Source of the DNA: Planctomycetota bacterium
GTDB lineage: Bacteria; Planctomycetota; UBA11346
DNA length: 50,965 bases
Direction of reading: 5' to 3'
Assembly (NCBI GenBank): GCA_003136555.1
Contig: PLEW01000248.1
Coordinates: 1 to 50,965 of the forward strand
Shown here one piece after another: positions 33,436 through 41,455 of the stretch; within the stretch, counting starts at the first letter, position 1, and every line of letters begins with the position of its first letter. A model generated the notes under the pieces. That model saw only the letters and a program-made list of their open reading frames with translations, made no database searches and was not told the origin of the DNA. The position numbers and the translations under genes were made by a program.

Positions 33436-34848
33436 TCAGGCCTGCCACTTGGCGATCCCGGCCGCGCGCTCGACCGCGGTGAGCTCCGGATCATAGCCGA
33501 GGCCGTCGGGGACGGCGACCTTGAGCGGCGCGAAGGCGGTCTCGCGCAGCTCCTTGTGCTCGTCGTTCATGGCCGTCGTCAGCGCCTGCCAGATCGGCAT
33601 GTCGTCATCGACATTGCCCAGGAGCGGCAGCGCGGCCGCCTTGGCCAGCTGGCTGGCGGCCTCGCCCCGGTCGCTCAGCTCGGTCTTCTTCCTGGTGCTC
33701 AGCGCCAGCGCTCCGAGCGCCAGCTGCGCGGTCTCGGAACGCCAGTTGGCCTGTACCCCGAGCGCATCGATGGCGGTGGTGCGCACGGTGGCGCTCTTGT
33801 CATCGAGCAGCCGGGCCAGCGCGGCAGCAGTGTCCTCGCCGGCGAAGCGGCCCTTGGTGCAGGCCAGCGCCGCCAGCTCGCGGATCTTGGCATTGTCGGA
33901 CTTCATCGCCTCGGCGACCACCTGGCCGGCCTGCGGCCCGCCGATGCGCAGGATCTCGTTCCACGCTTCCGGTGTGACCAGCAGCTTGGCCGCCTGCCGT
34001 GCGGAAGCGAAGCTGCGCAAGAACTTCTCGTCCTCCTGGACCAGCGGCATCTGCTTGTGGCGCAGCGACTCCATCCACCACACCATGTCCTTGCGCACCG
34101 GTTCGACGCCGAGGATGCTGCCGTGATCGCCGGTGAGGATCTCGCGGTAGACATAGCGGCAATGCTCGCGCTTGAGGTTGTCACGCGCCTCGCGTGAACC
34201 GCTGACCGGGTTCTGGTCATCCTTGGTGCCATGCACGAGGTAGAACTCCATCTGCTCGGCGGCGTCCTTGCCCCCGAGCGGATGGACGGTGCCACCGGCC
34301 CAGCGCATCACCCCGGCGAAGAGATCCTGGTGCTTGCCGCCGAAGCGGGTGTCCCAATAGGCGCCGCTCGAATGGCCGATCAGGTAGACCCGGCGGCGGT
34401 CGATCGGGTAGACCGAGGTCACCCAGTCATAGGCCTTCAGCACATCGGCCTCGTCGGCATCCTCCCAGCCGACGTCATGCGATTTGAGGCCGAGCACGAT
34501 GTACTCGCTCTCCAGGCCGAGCCCCTTGATGGTGTGGTACATCATCTCCGACGGGCCGTTCTCGTTCCCGGTGCGGCCGTGGAAGCAGATCAGCAGCGCG
34601 AGGTGGCGCTTCTCCGGCAGCGTAGCGGGGACGAACAGGCGGTAGCGGGTGATGAACTCCTTGGTCTGCGGGTGCTTGAGCTCGTCCTTGATGTCGCCGG
34701 TCTTGGCCGGCTTGGGCAGGCTGCTCCAGTCGATCGGCGGCACGATCATGCCGCCGTAGGGGTTCAGTTCGCCGGCGCCGGCACCCCCGCAGCAGAGCAG
34801 GGCGGCGACGAGCACCAGGAGCGGGGAGGACGGGAAGGGGCAGCGCAT
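33436..34848 (-). CDS. Exported alpha/beta-hydrolase (PHB-depolymerase/feruloyl esterase-like) with HEAT-like repeats
   Basis: A 470-residue exported protein. After the signal peptide (MRCPFPSSPLLVLVAALL) comes an esterase domain to about 260: oxyanion region LLICFHGRTGNENGP, nucleophile elbow GHSSGA, and the HGTKDDQNPV loop that would hold the acid, with a late GDHGS histidine. From about 270 to 440 alpha-helical pairs resemble HEAT repeats (AKIRELAALACTKGRF, SATVRTTAIDALG). The combination is unusual for bacterial esterases; similar exported hydrolases are frequent in Planctomycetota and Verrucomicrobiota. The ATG at 34846-34848 is chosen because the signal peptide starts there. Substrate unknown. 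Its 3' end converges with the glycosylase gene. Confidence 0.83.
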   Translation of the reverse strand: MRCPFPSSPLLVLVAALLCCGGAGAGELNPYGGMIVPPIDWSSLPKPAKTGDIKDELKHPQTKEFITRYRLFVPATLPEKRHLALLICFHGRTGNENGPSEMMYHTIKGLGLESEYIVLGLKSHDVGWEDADEADVLKAYDWVTSVYPIDRRRVYLIGHSSGAYWDTRFGGKHQDLFAGVMRWAGGTVHPLGGKDAAEQMEFYLVHGTKDDQNPVSGSREARDNLKREHCRYVYREILTGDHGSILGVEPVRKDMVWWMESLRHKQMPLVQEDEKFLRSFASARQAAKLLVTPEAWNEILRIGGPQAGQVVAEAMKSDNAKIRELAALACTKGRFAGEDTAAALARLLDDKSATVRTTAIDALGVQANWRSETAQLALGALALSTRKKTELSDRGEAASQLAKAAALPLLGNVDDDMPIWQALTTAMNDEHKELRETAFAPLKVAVPDGLGYDPELTAVERAAGIAKWQA

Positions 34849-35148
34849 GGGGTTGTCCGCGGCAGTGGGTGATGGTCCGAGACGATGAGGTGCAGCGACC
34901 ACAGGATATGGCATCCGCGGGGCGATGCCTGTCTGGCTGTCCGCTGGTATTGGCAGCGTACTGCCAAATCTGACACGATTTCCATGGACCAGCCAGCCTG
35001 AAACCGTTCATTCCGCGCCCAGCCCGCACCCGGCCATCGCCCCCGAGGCGGGTCTGCACCCGGGGCAACCACCCCCCTGGTCTCAGCCGCGCTCGCGATC
35101 ATGCTGTGCGCGTCCGCACGCCCCGTTCCCGCTGCCAAGGTCGCATCC
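34849..35148. other. divergent intergenic region with two inverted repeats
   Basis: This 300-base gap separates the esterase gene (minus) from galE (plus) and holds no gene I can support. It contains GGCATC/GATGCC (34910-34915 and 34924-34929, 8-base loop) and the stronger 7-bp repeat at 34950-34967. A weak promoter-like TTGGCA-N18-CACGAT begins at 34950 and points toward galE. Confidence 0.45.
34950..34967. promoter_or_regulatory. 18-base operator-like palindrome TTGGCAG-N4-CTGCCAA
   Basis: TTGGCAG (34950-34956) and CTGCCAA (34961-34967) are exact reverse complements around CGTA, midway between divergent esterase and galE genes. The size and symmetry fit a LacI- or TetR-type operator; no such regulator gene is beside it. 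Confidence 0.4.
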
Positions 35149-36165
35149 ATGTCCACCATCCTGGTCACCGGCGGTGCCGGCTACATCGGAACCCACACGG
35201 TCGTCGAACTGATGGCTGCCGGCCACCAGGTGGTGGTGGTCGACAACCTGGTCAACAGCTCGATCGAGGCGGTCAGGCGCGTCGAACGCATCGTCGGCCG
35301 CCCTGTGCCGTTCCATCACTTCGACCTGCAGGACCGCGAGCGCCTGGCGCAGGTCTTCCGCTCCACCCGCATCGATGCGGTCATCCATTTCGCCGCGCTC
35401 AAGGCGGTGGGCGAATCGGTGGCAAAGCCGCTGCTCTACTACCGCAACAACCTCGGCGCGACCATCAGCCTGCTGGAATGCATGCAGCAGGCGGGGTGCA
35501 AGCGGCTGGTGTTCTCCTCCTCGGCCACGGTCTACGGCAATCCGGCCACGGTACCGATCACCGAGGACATGCCGTTGTCGGCGACCAACCCCTATGGGCG
35601 CAGCAAGCTGATGATCGAGGACATCTGCCGCGATCTGTGCATCTCCGATGCGGCCTGGAGCATCATCCTGCTGCGCTACTTCAACCCCATCGGTGCGCAC
35701 AGCTCGGGGCTCATCGGCGAGGATCCGCAAGGCATTCCCAACAACCTCATGCCCTACCTGATGCAGGTGGCCGTCGGCAAGCGCACCGCGCTCACCGTGC
35801 ACGGCGCCGACTATCCCACCAAGGACGGTACCGGGGTGCGCGACTACATCCATGTCGTCGACCTCGCCCAGGGGCATCTCGCCGCCCTCGCCAAGCTCGG
35901 CACGCTCGCGGGTGCGGTGGCGGTGAACCTCGGCACCGGCCGCGGCTATTCGGTCAAGGAGATGATCGCCGCGGTGGGCAGCACCGTCGGCCACGGAATC
36001 GCCCATGTCATCGGCCCGCGCCGCCCCGGCGACATCGCCAGCTGCTATTCCGACCCGACCCTGGCGCGCACGCTCCTCGGCTGGAGCGCAACACGCGATC
36101 TCGCGGCGATGTGCGCGGACAGCTGGCACTGGCAGAGCCGCAACCCCAACGGCTATGCGGTCTGA
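35149..36165 (+). CDS. galE: UDP-glucose 4-epimerase
   Basis: GalE interconverts UDP-glucose and UDP-galactose for surface polysaccharides. The protein is 338 residues, the same length as E. coli GalE. The NAD-binding loop GGAGYIG lies at 8-14, the catalytic Ser is in SSSATVYGNP, and Tyr149-x3-Lys153 (YGRSK) matches the E. coli numbering exactly. PTKDGTGVRDYIHVVDLA is also typical. The ATG at 35149 is chosen over an upstream ATG at 35101, which adds nothing conserved. Its 3' end overlaps the PhyH gene by 13 bases in opposite orientation. Confidence 0.97.
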   Translation: MSTILVTGGAGYIGTHTVVELMAAGHQVVVVDNLVNSSIEAVRRVERIVGRPVPFHHFDLQDRERLAQVFRSTRIDAVIHFAALKAVGESVAKPLLYYRNNLGATISLLECMQQAGCKRLVFSSSATVYGNPATVPITEDMPLSATNPYGRSKLMIEDICRDLCISDAAWSIILLRYFNPIGAHSSGLIGEDPQGIPNNLMPYLMQVAVGKRTALTVHGADYPTKDGTGVRDYIHVVDLAQGHLAALAKLGTLAGAVAVNLGTGRGYSVKEMIAAVGSTVGHGIAHVIGPRRPGDIASCYSDPTLARTLLGWSATRDLAAMCADSWHWQSRNPNGYAV

Positions 36166-37013
36166 CCACCGCCGCCGCCCGCAGGCCAGGCGCGGTGCCA
36201 GAGCAGCGGGTTGAGCTCGGTTGCGATCGGCTCGCCGATCTGGGCACCGGGCATCCAGGTCATCCAGTCGTTGAGCTGGTTGCGATTGCGCGGCGGCGCC
36301 AGGCGCATGCCGTCGGCAAAGTAGATGACGGTCATGACCTCGCGCATCGCCCCGCTGCGGTTCGGCCCGGCGCGATGGAAGGTCCAGCCGGAGTGGAAGC
36401 TGACCTCGCCGAGGTCAAAGGGGCCCTCGTCGACCGGCAGGTCGCGCAAGGTCAGCGCCGAGCTGATGCGGCTCTCGCTCTCATCGCTGATCTCGAGGTC
36501 GCGGCCGAAATCGCAGCGCTGGCTGCCGATGCTGAATGCCAGGGGGCCCATCGCCTCCGGCACCGGCTGCAGCGGAATCCAGGCGGTCACCGAGCGCGCG
36601 TCTGAGAACGGCCAGTACTGCTGGTCGCAGTGCCACGGGGTGATGCCTCCGGCAGGCTCCTTGAACAGCGCCTGGTCATGGTAGAGGCGCACGCCCTCGA
36701 CCCCCATCAGCTCGGCCGCCAGCCGTGCGAGCTTGCGCGAGAAGGTGAAGCGCCGCACCGCCTCGTCCTGGCGCCACAGGTTCATGATCTGCAGGAAGGC
36801 CTTCTCGTAGGTCGAGCGCGAGCTCATCGGCTTGTCCTGCCGGTTGAGCGCGGCCACCAGCGCGCGGATGTGCGTGGCAGAGGCATCCAGGGTTTCCGGC
36901 GCGAGGACCTCGCGCAGCTTGATGAACCCCCCCTCCCTGAAGGCCATCACCTGCCCGTCGGCGAGCCGGTAGTGGGCATCGAGGTCTTCGGCACGGCTGG
37001 TGGTCATGGTCAT
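36153..37013 (-). CDS. Phytanoyl-CoA dioxygenase family (PhyH) Fe(II)/2-oxoglutarate oxygenase
   Basis: A 286-residue cytoplasmic protein of the PhyH superfamily. The iron ligands are His128 and Asp130 in WHCDQQYW and His213 in SGWTFHRAGPN; Arg224 sits where the 2-oxoglutarate carboxylate is bound. Such enzymes hydroxylate small molecules; the substrate cannot be read from sequence. The ATG at 37011-37013 has AGGAG seven bases upstream, which decides the start. It is divergent from an AraC-family gene, with the intergenic region containing a 21-bp-spaced direct repeat, so it is the likely target of that regulator. It resembles PhyH-AraC pairs in PVC bacteria, where both may deal with a carbohydrate or osmolyte. 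Confidence 0.9.
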   Translation of the reverse strand: MTMTTSRAEDLDAHYRLADGQVMAFREGGFIKLREVLAPETLDASATHIRALVAALNRQDKPMSSRSTYEKAFLQIMNLWRQDEAVRRFTFSRKLARLAAELMGVEGVRLYHDQALFKEPAGGITPWHCDQQYWPFSDARSVTAWIPLQPVPEAMGPLAFSIGSQRCDFGRDLEISDESESRISSALTLRDLPVDEGPFDLGEVSFHSGWTFHRAGPNRSGAMREVMTVIYFADGMRLAPPRNRNQLNDWMTWMPGAQIGEPIATELNPLLWHRAWPAGGGGGQTA

Positions 37014-37068
37014 GGTGCGGCTCCTGAGTGCCATGCTGGCGCATGCGCACCCCGGCGACTACTAGGCT

Positions 37069-37109
37069 GGTTGACCGAACCTGGTACTTTTTTGACCGGA
37101 TACCCGGTC
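37069..37109 (+). promoter_or_regulatory. candidate AraC-type operator: direct repeat TTGACCG at 21 bp plus palindrome
   Basis: TTGACCG occurs at 37071-37077 and 37092-37098, exactly 21 bases (two helical turns) apart. The second copy overlaps GACCGG-ATAC-CCGGTC (37094-37109). Paired direct sites at 21 bp are the usual binding mode of AraC-family dimers. The element lies between the divergent phyH and AraC genes. Confidence 0.55.
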
Positions 37110-37124
37110 GCCGATGGAGGGCGC

Positions 37125-37991
37125 ATGCGCATAGCCGGACGACGCCTGCATCGCGAGATCGTCCATGCCGATGCCGGCGGATCGTTGCTGGCGCGGGATA
37201 TCCACCTGCCGCGCTTCCCCTTCCGCTGGCATTACCATCCCGAGGTCGAACTGACCATCATCGTGCGCGGGAGCGGTCTGCGCTTCGTCGGCGATGCGAT
37301 CGACGAGTTCAGCGCCGGCGACATGTGCCTGCTGGGTGGCGATTGCCCGCACAGCTGGCGATCTGCCGACGATGATCAAGCGGGCGTCCAGGCGCTGGTG
37401 CTGCAGTTCAGCCCGGAGCTGTTCGCGGGCGGGCTGCTGGGCACCCCGGAGATGGCCCGCATCGGCACCCTGCTCGAGCGGGCGCGCCACGGGGTGGCGG
37501 TGACCGGCCGCACCTATGAACGTGCCGCCCGGTTAGTCAGCGCATTGTTCGCAGAACCGAGCGGCTCCTCCGCTCGCCTGCTGCGGCTGCTCGAGACCCT
37601 CAGCTGCGTGGCCGACGGCGGGGGGGACCTCTGCGAGCTGAGCTCCGGGGTGCGGGCCATGGATGCTGCGGCGCAGGCCCGGCTCGGCGGGCTGCTCGCG
37701 GTGCTCGAGGGAGCGCGCGGCGACCTCAGCCAGAGCACCGCCGCCCGTCATCTCGGCCTGGCACCGGCGGCCTTCAGCCGCTACTTCCATCGAACCGTCG
37801 GCCGCACCTACGCCGCCTACCGCACCGATCTGCGCATCGGCATCGCCTGCCATGACCTGCTCGGCACCGATCGCACCATCACCGCCATCGCCCAGGACGC
37901 CGGCTTCGCCAACCTGAGCAATTTCAACCGCCGATTCAAGACCGCCAAGGGCATGACCCCCAGCGCCTATCGCCGCCTCGGCCGTGCCTAG
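37125..37991 (+). CDS. AraC-family transcriptional regulator with N-terminal cupin
   Basis: A 288-residue regulator. The N-terminal cupin-like sensor domain contains HYHPEVELTIIVRGSG (about 36-51) and GDMCLLGGDCPHSW. The C-terminal 100 residues form the double helix-turn-helix, with ARHLGLAPAAFSRYFHRTVG, then ITAIAQDAGFANLSNFNRRF and the closing KGMTPSAYRR, all diagnostic of the family. The inducer is unknown, but cupin AraC regulators commonly sense sugars. It probably controls the divergent PhyH gene and itself. The ATG at 37125 starts just downstream of the operator-like repeats. Confidence 0.93.
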   Translation: MRIAGRRLHREIVHADAGGSLLARDIHLPRFPFRWHYHPEVELTIIVRGSGLRFVGDAIDEFSAGDMCLLGGDCPHSWRSADDDQAGVQALVLQFSPELFAGGLLGTPEMARIGTLLERARHGVAVTGRTYERAARLVSALFAEPSGSSARLLRLLETLSCVADGGGDLCELSSGVRAMDAAAQARLGGLLAVLEGARGDLSQSTAARHLGLAPAAFSRYFHRTVGRTYAAYRTDLRIGIACHDLLGTDRTITAIAQDAGFANLSNFNRRFKTAKGMTPSAYRRLGRA

Positions 37992-38020
37992 GCGGAAAGG
38001 CGCAGATCGGCTGCACTCCC

Positions 38021-38049
38021 TTGTAACAGGCGTCCTCCCGGGGTATGGT
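38021..38049 (+). promoter_or_regulatory. promoter of the gene at 38056, leaderless
   Basis: TTGTAA, 17 bases, TATGGT. This is the best sigma-70-like match in the window. The ATG lies 6 bases after the -10 box, exactly where transcription should start, so the mRNA is predicted to be leaderless; no Shine-Dalgarno sequence is present. Confidence 0.62.
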
Positions 38050-38055
38050 GCGGAT

Positions 38056-38634
38056 ATGTCTGGCGGAACCAATACGAACGTCAGCAAGATCGCCGTCCTC
38101 TTGGTGCTGATCCCTTTCGGATTCGTCGCCTGGTACGTGGCGCCGATGATACTGCCGGTCTACCGCTGGCAGAATGTCGACTTCGCCCAGCTCGCCAAGA
38201 CGTACGATGTCCCCGAATTCGAGCTGCGCACCGAATTCTCGATGATGGTCTACTTCAATCCGCGCGTGCCCAACGATCCCTCACCCTACCAGATCATCCA
38301 GTGCAACCCGACCTGGAAATCGGTCAATCCCGCTCATGTCGACGAGTCGGTTCCACCGCTGGCGGTGCGCTGCACCCTGGTCAGCGAACGGGATGGCGAG
38401 CCGATCAGCAAGTTGTGGATCGGCGGGGTCAAGGAGGAGCGCTTCTTCAGGATCAAGGGCTGGCGCCTGCCGCCCGGCGCCCTGGGCAAGAACCCCAAGC
38501 GTCCGGTCATCGTCTACCAGGGCTTATCGCTGGAGAAGTGCGACCTCTCGGTGGGCATACCGATGAAGGAAGCGGTGGCGAACTGGGAGAATGACGACAA
38601 ATGGCGCGACCGCGACGACGGCATCGGACCATGA
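38056..38634 (+). CDS. Hypothetical protein with one N-terminal membrane segment
   Basis: A 192-residue protein. Residues 11-33 (IAVLLVLIPFGFVAWYVAPM) form a membrane anchor; the rest is predicted to lie outside the cytoplasm. The soluble part is hydrophilic, with several aromatic residues and the stretch KLWIGGVKEERFFRIKGWRL, but I recognise no family. It is a stand-alone gene between the AraC regulator and hflX, with its own strong promoter-like sequence. The long open frame upstream of the ATG overlaps the promoter and is not translated in my reading. Its 3' end is 18 bases from the convergent hflX gene. Confidence 0.75.
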   Translation: MSGGTNTNVSKIAVLLVLIPFGFVAWYVAPMILPVYRWQNVDFAQLAKTYDVPEFELRTEFSMMVYFNPRVPNDPSPYQIIQCNPTWKSVNPAHVDESVPPLAVRCTLVSERDGEPISKLWIGGVKEERFFRIKGWRLPPGALGKNPKRPVIVYQGLSLEKCDLSVGIPMKEAVANWENDDKWRDRDDGIGP

Positions 38635-38652
38635 TCGCCGGCTGCCGACGGG

Positions 38653-39951
38653 CTAGCACACCACCAGGTGGGGATTGGCCTTGAGCTCGGCGAGCAGGCG
38701 ATCATCGGCATCGATGGTGAGCACCGCCTGGTCGTCCTCGTAGGCCTCGCTGGTCACCTGCGCGCGGCTGCGCACGAAGGCATCGAGCGCACCGTCGGTG
38801 AGCGGGAAGCGCACCTGGACCTGCCGGCTGCGGCTGGCGATGTTCGCCTTGATCAGCTCCTTGAGCTGGTCAAGGCCCTCGCCGGTCAGCGCGCTGATCG
38901 CCACCGACTGCTTGTAGCGCCGCCGGTAGGCGAGCAGGATGGTCTTGCTGTAGCAGCGATCGACCTTGTTGAAGACCATGATCACCGGCACGCCCTCTGC
39001 ACCGATGGTGACCAGGACCTCCTCCACCGCGGCGATCTGCGACTCCATCACCGAGCTCGAGGCATCGACCACGTGCAGCAGCAGGTCGGCTTCGCGCACC
39101 TCCGCCAGGGTGGCGTGGAAGCTGGCGATCAGGGTGTGGGGCAGGTTGCGGATGAAGCCGACGGTGTCCGAGAGCACGACGTTGTGGAAGCGGTCGAGGA
39201 AGAGCTGGGCGGTGCGCGTATCGAGGGTGGCGAACAGCCGGTCCTCGGCCAGCACCCCGGCCTTGGTCAGGGCATTCATCAGCGTGCTCTTGCCGGCATT
39301 GGTGTAGCCGACCAGGGCGATGTTGAAGGCATCGGTGCGGCTGCGCACCGCACGATCCTTGCGCCCGGCGATCTCCTTGAGCTTGGCCTTGAGGTCCTGG
39401 ATGCGCTTGCGCACCAGCCGGCGGTCGATCTCGATCTGCTTCTCGCCCGTGCCGGCCTTGAAGCCCGAGCCGGTGCCGGAAGCGCCGCCCACGGTCTGGC
39501 GGTCGAGATGCGTCCACATGCGCGTCAGGCGCGCCTTGTCGTATTCCGACTGGGCGAGCTCGACCGCGAGCATCGCCTGGCTGGTGCGGGCATTGCGGGC
39601 GAAGATGTCGAGGATGAGCTCGTCGTAATCGAGCACCGCGCAGTCGACCTCCTCCTCGAGATTGCGCTGCTGCCGCGGTGACAGCTGGACATCGAAGACC
39701 ACCTGCTGGGCGCCGTTGTCCTCGACCAGGCCGGCAAGCTCCTCGACCTTGCCTGAGCCGATATAGGTGCCGGCCACCGGCTTCTGCAGGTGCTGGGTGC
39801 ACACCGCGACCACGCTGCGGCCGGCGGTATCCAGCAGGCTGCGCATCTCGGCCTCGCGCTCCTTCTCCAGCTCGCGCTCATCCGGGGGGACGGTGAGCAT
39901 CAGCACCACCGGAATGGTGGCCTGGCCGGTCGATCGGGACAGGTCCTTCAT
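38653..39951 (-). CDS. hflX: Ribosome-associated GTPase HflX
   Basis: HflX splits and rescues stalled ribosomes. The 432-residue protein has the HflX N-terminal domain (GTYIGSGKVEEL at 61-72, VFDVQLSPRQQRNLE at 85-99), the linker ending in GPGEKQIE-like GTGEKQIEIDRR, and the GTPase domain with GYTNAGKST at 215-223, DTVGFIRNLP and NKVD. I start at ATG 39949-39951; the open frame upstream has no family similarity. The C-terminal domain resembles that of other HflX proteins. It follows the ABM gene after 156 bases on the same strand. Confidence 0.95.
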   Translation of the reverse strand: MKDLSRSTGQATIPVVLMLTVPPDERELEKEREAEMRSLLDTAGRSVVAVCTQHLQKPVAGTYIGSGKVEELAGLVEDNGAQQVVFDVQLSPRQQRNLEEEVDCAVLDYDELILDIFARNARTSQAMLAVELAQSEYDKARLTRMWTHLDRQTVGGASGTGSGFKAGTGEKQIEIDRRLVRKRIQDLKAKLKEIAGRKDRAVRSRTDAFNIALVGYTNAGKSTLMNALTKAGVLAEDRLFATLDTRTAQLFLDRFHNVVLSDTVGFIRNLPHTLIASFHATLAEVREADLLLHVVDASSSVMESQIAAVEEVLVTIGAEGVPVIMVFNKVDRCYSKTILLAYRRRYKQSVAISALTGEGLDQLKELIKANIASRSRQVQVRFPLTDGALDAFVRSRAQVTSEAYEDDQAVLTIDADDRLLAELKANPHLVVC

Positions 39952-40107
39952 GCGTGCGCTGCTGGTACCATGGTGGTCCACTGTCGACGGGAATGACGTC
40001 GATACAAGCGATCCCCAGCGTGTTTCAGCAGTGGTTCGGCGCCCGCCGCCTGGTGCGGGCGCGGCAGGCTCGTCCACGCGCCAGGCCGGCCCCGCCGCCA
40101 CGTGGGT

Positions 40108-40410
40108 TCAGGCCCACGGCTGCGGCGAGCGGGTGACATAGCGCGTGGCCACGCGCTTCTCCGCCATCATCGGCTCGACCGCCTGCCGCCAGCGCTGGTA
40201 GTGGGCGGTCTGCTGATGGGCCTTGAAGGCCTGCTCGTCCTCATAGACCTCGTAGAGCGCGAAGCGGGTGCGGTCCTCGATCAGCTGGATGACATCGAAG
40301 CGCCGGTTGCCCGGCTCCAAGCGCGTATTGCGGTGGTTGTCGTCGCTGGCGAGGGCGAACGCCTCGACCATCTCCGGCTTGACGGCAATGGTGACGAAGA
40401 CCACGTACAT
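40108..40410 (-). CDS. Antibiotic biosynthesis monooxygenase (ABM) domain protein
   Basis: A 100-residue single-domain dimeric alpha/beta protein of the ABM/YgiN/LsrG group. It begins MYVVFVTIAVKPEMVEAF and carries the family stretch NRRFDVIQLIEDRTRFALYE and YEDEQAFKAHQQTAHYQRW. Relatives act as quinol monooxygenases, heme-degrading enzymes or AI-2 isomerases; the function here is open. GGGAGG precedes the ATG at 40408-40410. A hairpin (40422-40446) lies just upstream in the leader. Confidence 0.88.
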   Translation of the reverse strand: MYVVFVTIAVKPEMVEAFALASDDNHRNTRLEPGNRRFDVIQLIEDRTRFALYEVYEDEQAFKAHQQTAHYQRWRQAVEPMMAEKRVATRYVTRSPQPWA

Positions 40411-40421
40411 GGCTGCCCTCC

Positions 40422-40446
40422 CTGCCCGGGCAGTGTTGCCCGGCAG
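40422..40446 (-). repeat. hairpin directly upstream of the ABM gene
   Basis: CTGCCCGGGCA (40422-40432) and TGCCCGGCAG (40437-40446) pair with one bulged base and a 4-base loop. On the minus strand it sits next to the ribosome site of the ABM gene, so it may influence its translation. Confidence 0.42.
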
Positions 40447-40553
40447 CCTGGGATGCAATTGCCGTCATTCAGGCCTCTGGCGGCGCCTCCCGGCGATTCA
40501 CCTGCCTGGCGCGCACAGACCCGCTTCCTCCTGGCCAGTGGATTCACCGGCAC

Positions 40554-40559
40554 TACGGT
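40554..40559 (+). promoter_or_regulatory. possible -10 box of the ThuA gene
   Basis: TACGGTGC matches the TA[TC][GC]GTGC motif seen before other genes in the window. No -35 box is evident. It lies 33 bases before the ATG at 40593. Confidence 0.28.
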
Positions 40560-40592
40560 GCGCTTTCCCGCCACCACCCCGGAGGTCCGCCC

Positions 40593-41357
40593 ATGCCCGT
40601 CCGCCTCACCCCCCGCTCGGCCAGCTGCGCGGCCCTTGCCGCCCTGCTGCTGCTGAGCATCAGCGCGGCCGCCGACGATGCCTCGTTCAAGGTCCTGGTG
40701 TTCACCAAGACCACCGGCTACAAGCACGACTCCATCCCCGTGGGCGCTGAGGCGATCAAGAAGATCGGCGAGACCAATGGCTTCGAGGCCGTGATCTCCG
40801 ACGATTCGTCGGTCTTCAGCGCCGATGGCCTGAAGCCCTACAAGGTGGTGGTCTCGCTGTCGACCACCGGCACCAAGCTGTTCACCGACGAGGAGAAGGA
40901 GGCCTTCAAGACCTGGTTCAAGGCCGGCAACGGCTGGGTCGGCATCCACGCCGCCAGCGACGCGCTCTACGACTGGCCCTGGTACGGCGGCCTGGTCGGC
41001 GCCTATTTCCGCGCCCATCCGGCCCAGCAGAATGCCAAGATCCTGGTGGTCGACCGCACCCACCAGTCCACCGCGCATCTGCCCGAGGTGTGGGAGCGCA
41101 AGGATGAGTGGTACGCCTTCAAGGAGCTGCCCAAGGATGTGCATGTGCTGATCAAGATCGACGAGACCAGCTACAACCCGGACAAGGCCAACATGAGCGG
41201 CAACCACCCGATGGCCTGGTGGCATCTCTATGAGGGTGGCCGCGCCTTCTATACCGAGCTCGGCCATACCAAGGAGAGCTTCGCCGATCCGCTCTACCTC
41301 AAGCACATCGCCGGCGCCATCCTGTGGGCCGCGAACAAGACCGAGATGCCCAAGTAG
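40593..41357 (+). CDS. Exported ThuA-domain protein
   Basis: A 254-residue exported protein (signal peptide to about residue 27). The ThuA domain, a class I glutamine amidotransferase-like fold named after trehalose-utilisation genes, covers the rest: VLVFTKTTGYKHDSIP, KPYKVVVSLSTTGTKL, FKAGNGWVGIHAASDA, GAYFRAHP and the late HPMAWWHLYEGGRAFYTELGH. Its enzymatic activity is uncertain; planctomycetes and verrucomicrobia encode many exported copies linked to sugar breakdown. GGAGG lies just before the ATG. It is followed by a strong terminator, so it is transcribed alone. Confidence 0.92.
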   Translation: MPVRLTPRSASCAALAALLLLSISAAADDASFKVLVFTKTTGYKHDSIPVGAEAIKKIGETNGFEAVISDDSSVFSADGLKPYKVVVSLSTTGTKLFTDEEKEAFKTWFKAGNGWVGIHAASDALYDWPWYGGLVGAYFRAHPAQQNAKILVVDRTHQSTAHLPEVWERKDEWYAFKELPKDVHVLIKIDETSYNPDKANMSGNHPMAWWHLYEGGRAFYTELGHTKESFADPLYLKHIAGAILWAANKTEMPK

Positions 41358-41385
41358 CCGGAGCGCCGCCAGCGCGCGAACGGCC

Positions 41386-41416
41386 CGAACCCCTGCGATC
41401 CTGTCGCGGGGGTTCG
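41386..41416 (+). terminator. strong hairpin terminator after the ThuA gene
   Basis: CGAACCCCTGCGA (41386-41398) pairs with TCGCGGGGGTTCG (41404-41416), a 13-bp stem with one G-T pair and a 5-base loop. It is the strongest terminator-like structure in the window and is followed at once by the next gene's promoter. Confidence 0.65.
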
Positions 41417-41420
41417 CCGT

Positions 41421-41448
41421 TTGGCGGCACCGTCGCGCACGCTACCCT
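41421..41448 (+). promoter_or_regulatory. promoter of the M20 peptidase gene, leaderless
   Basis: TTGGCG, 16 bases, TACCCT. The ATG lies 7 bases after the -10 box, so the transcript should start at the ATG. No Shine-Dalgarno sequence is present. Confidence 0.5.
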
Positions 41449-41455
41449 CGGCGAC

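Noticed and set aside
33426-33442. A CTGAT/ATCAG palindrome at the end of the esterase gene as a terminator.
   Set aside because: Only 5 bp with a 2-base loop, overlapping the stop codon; too weak to support.
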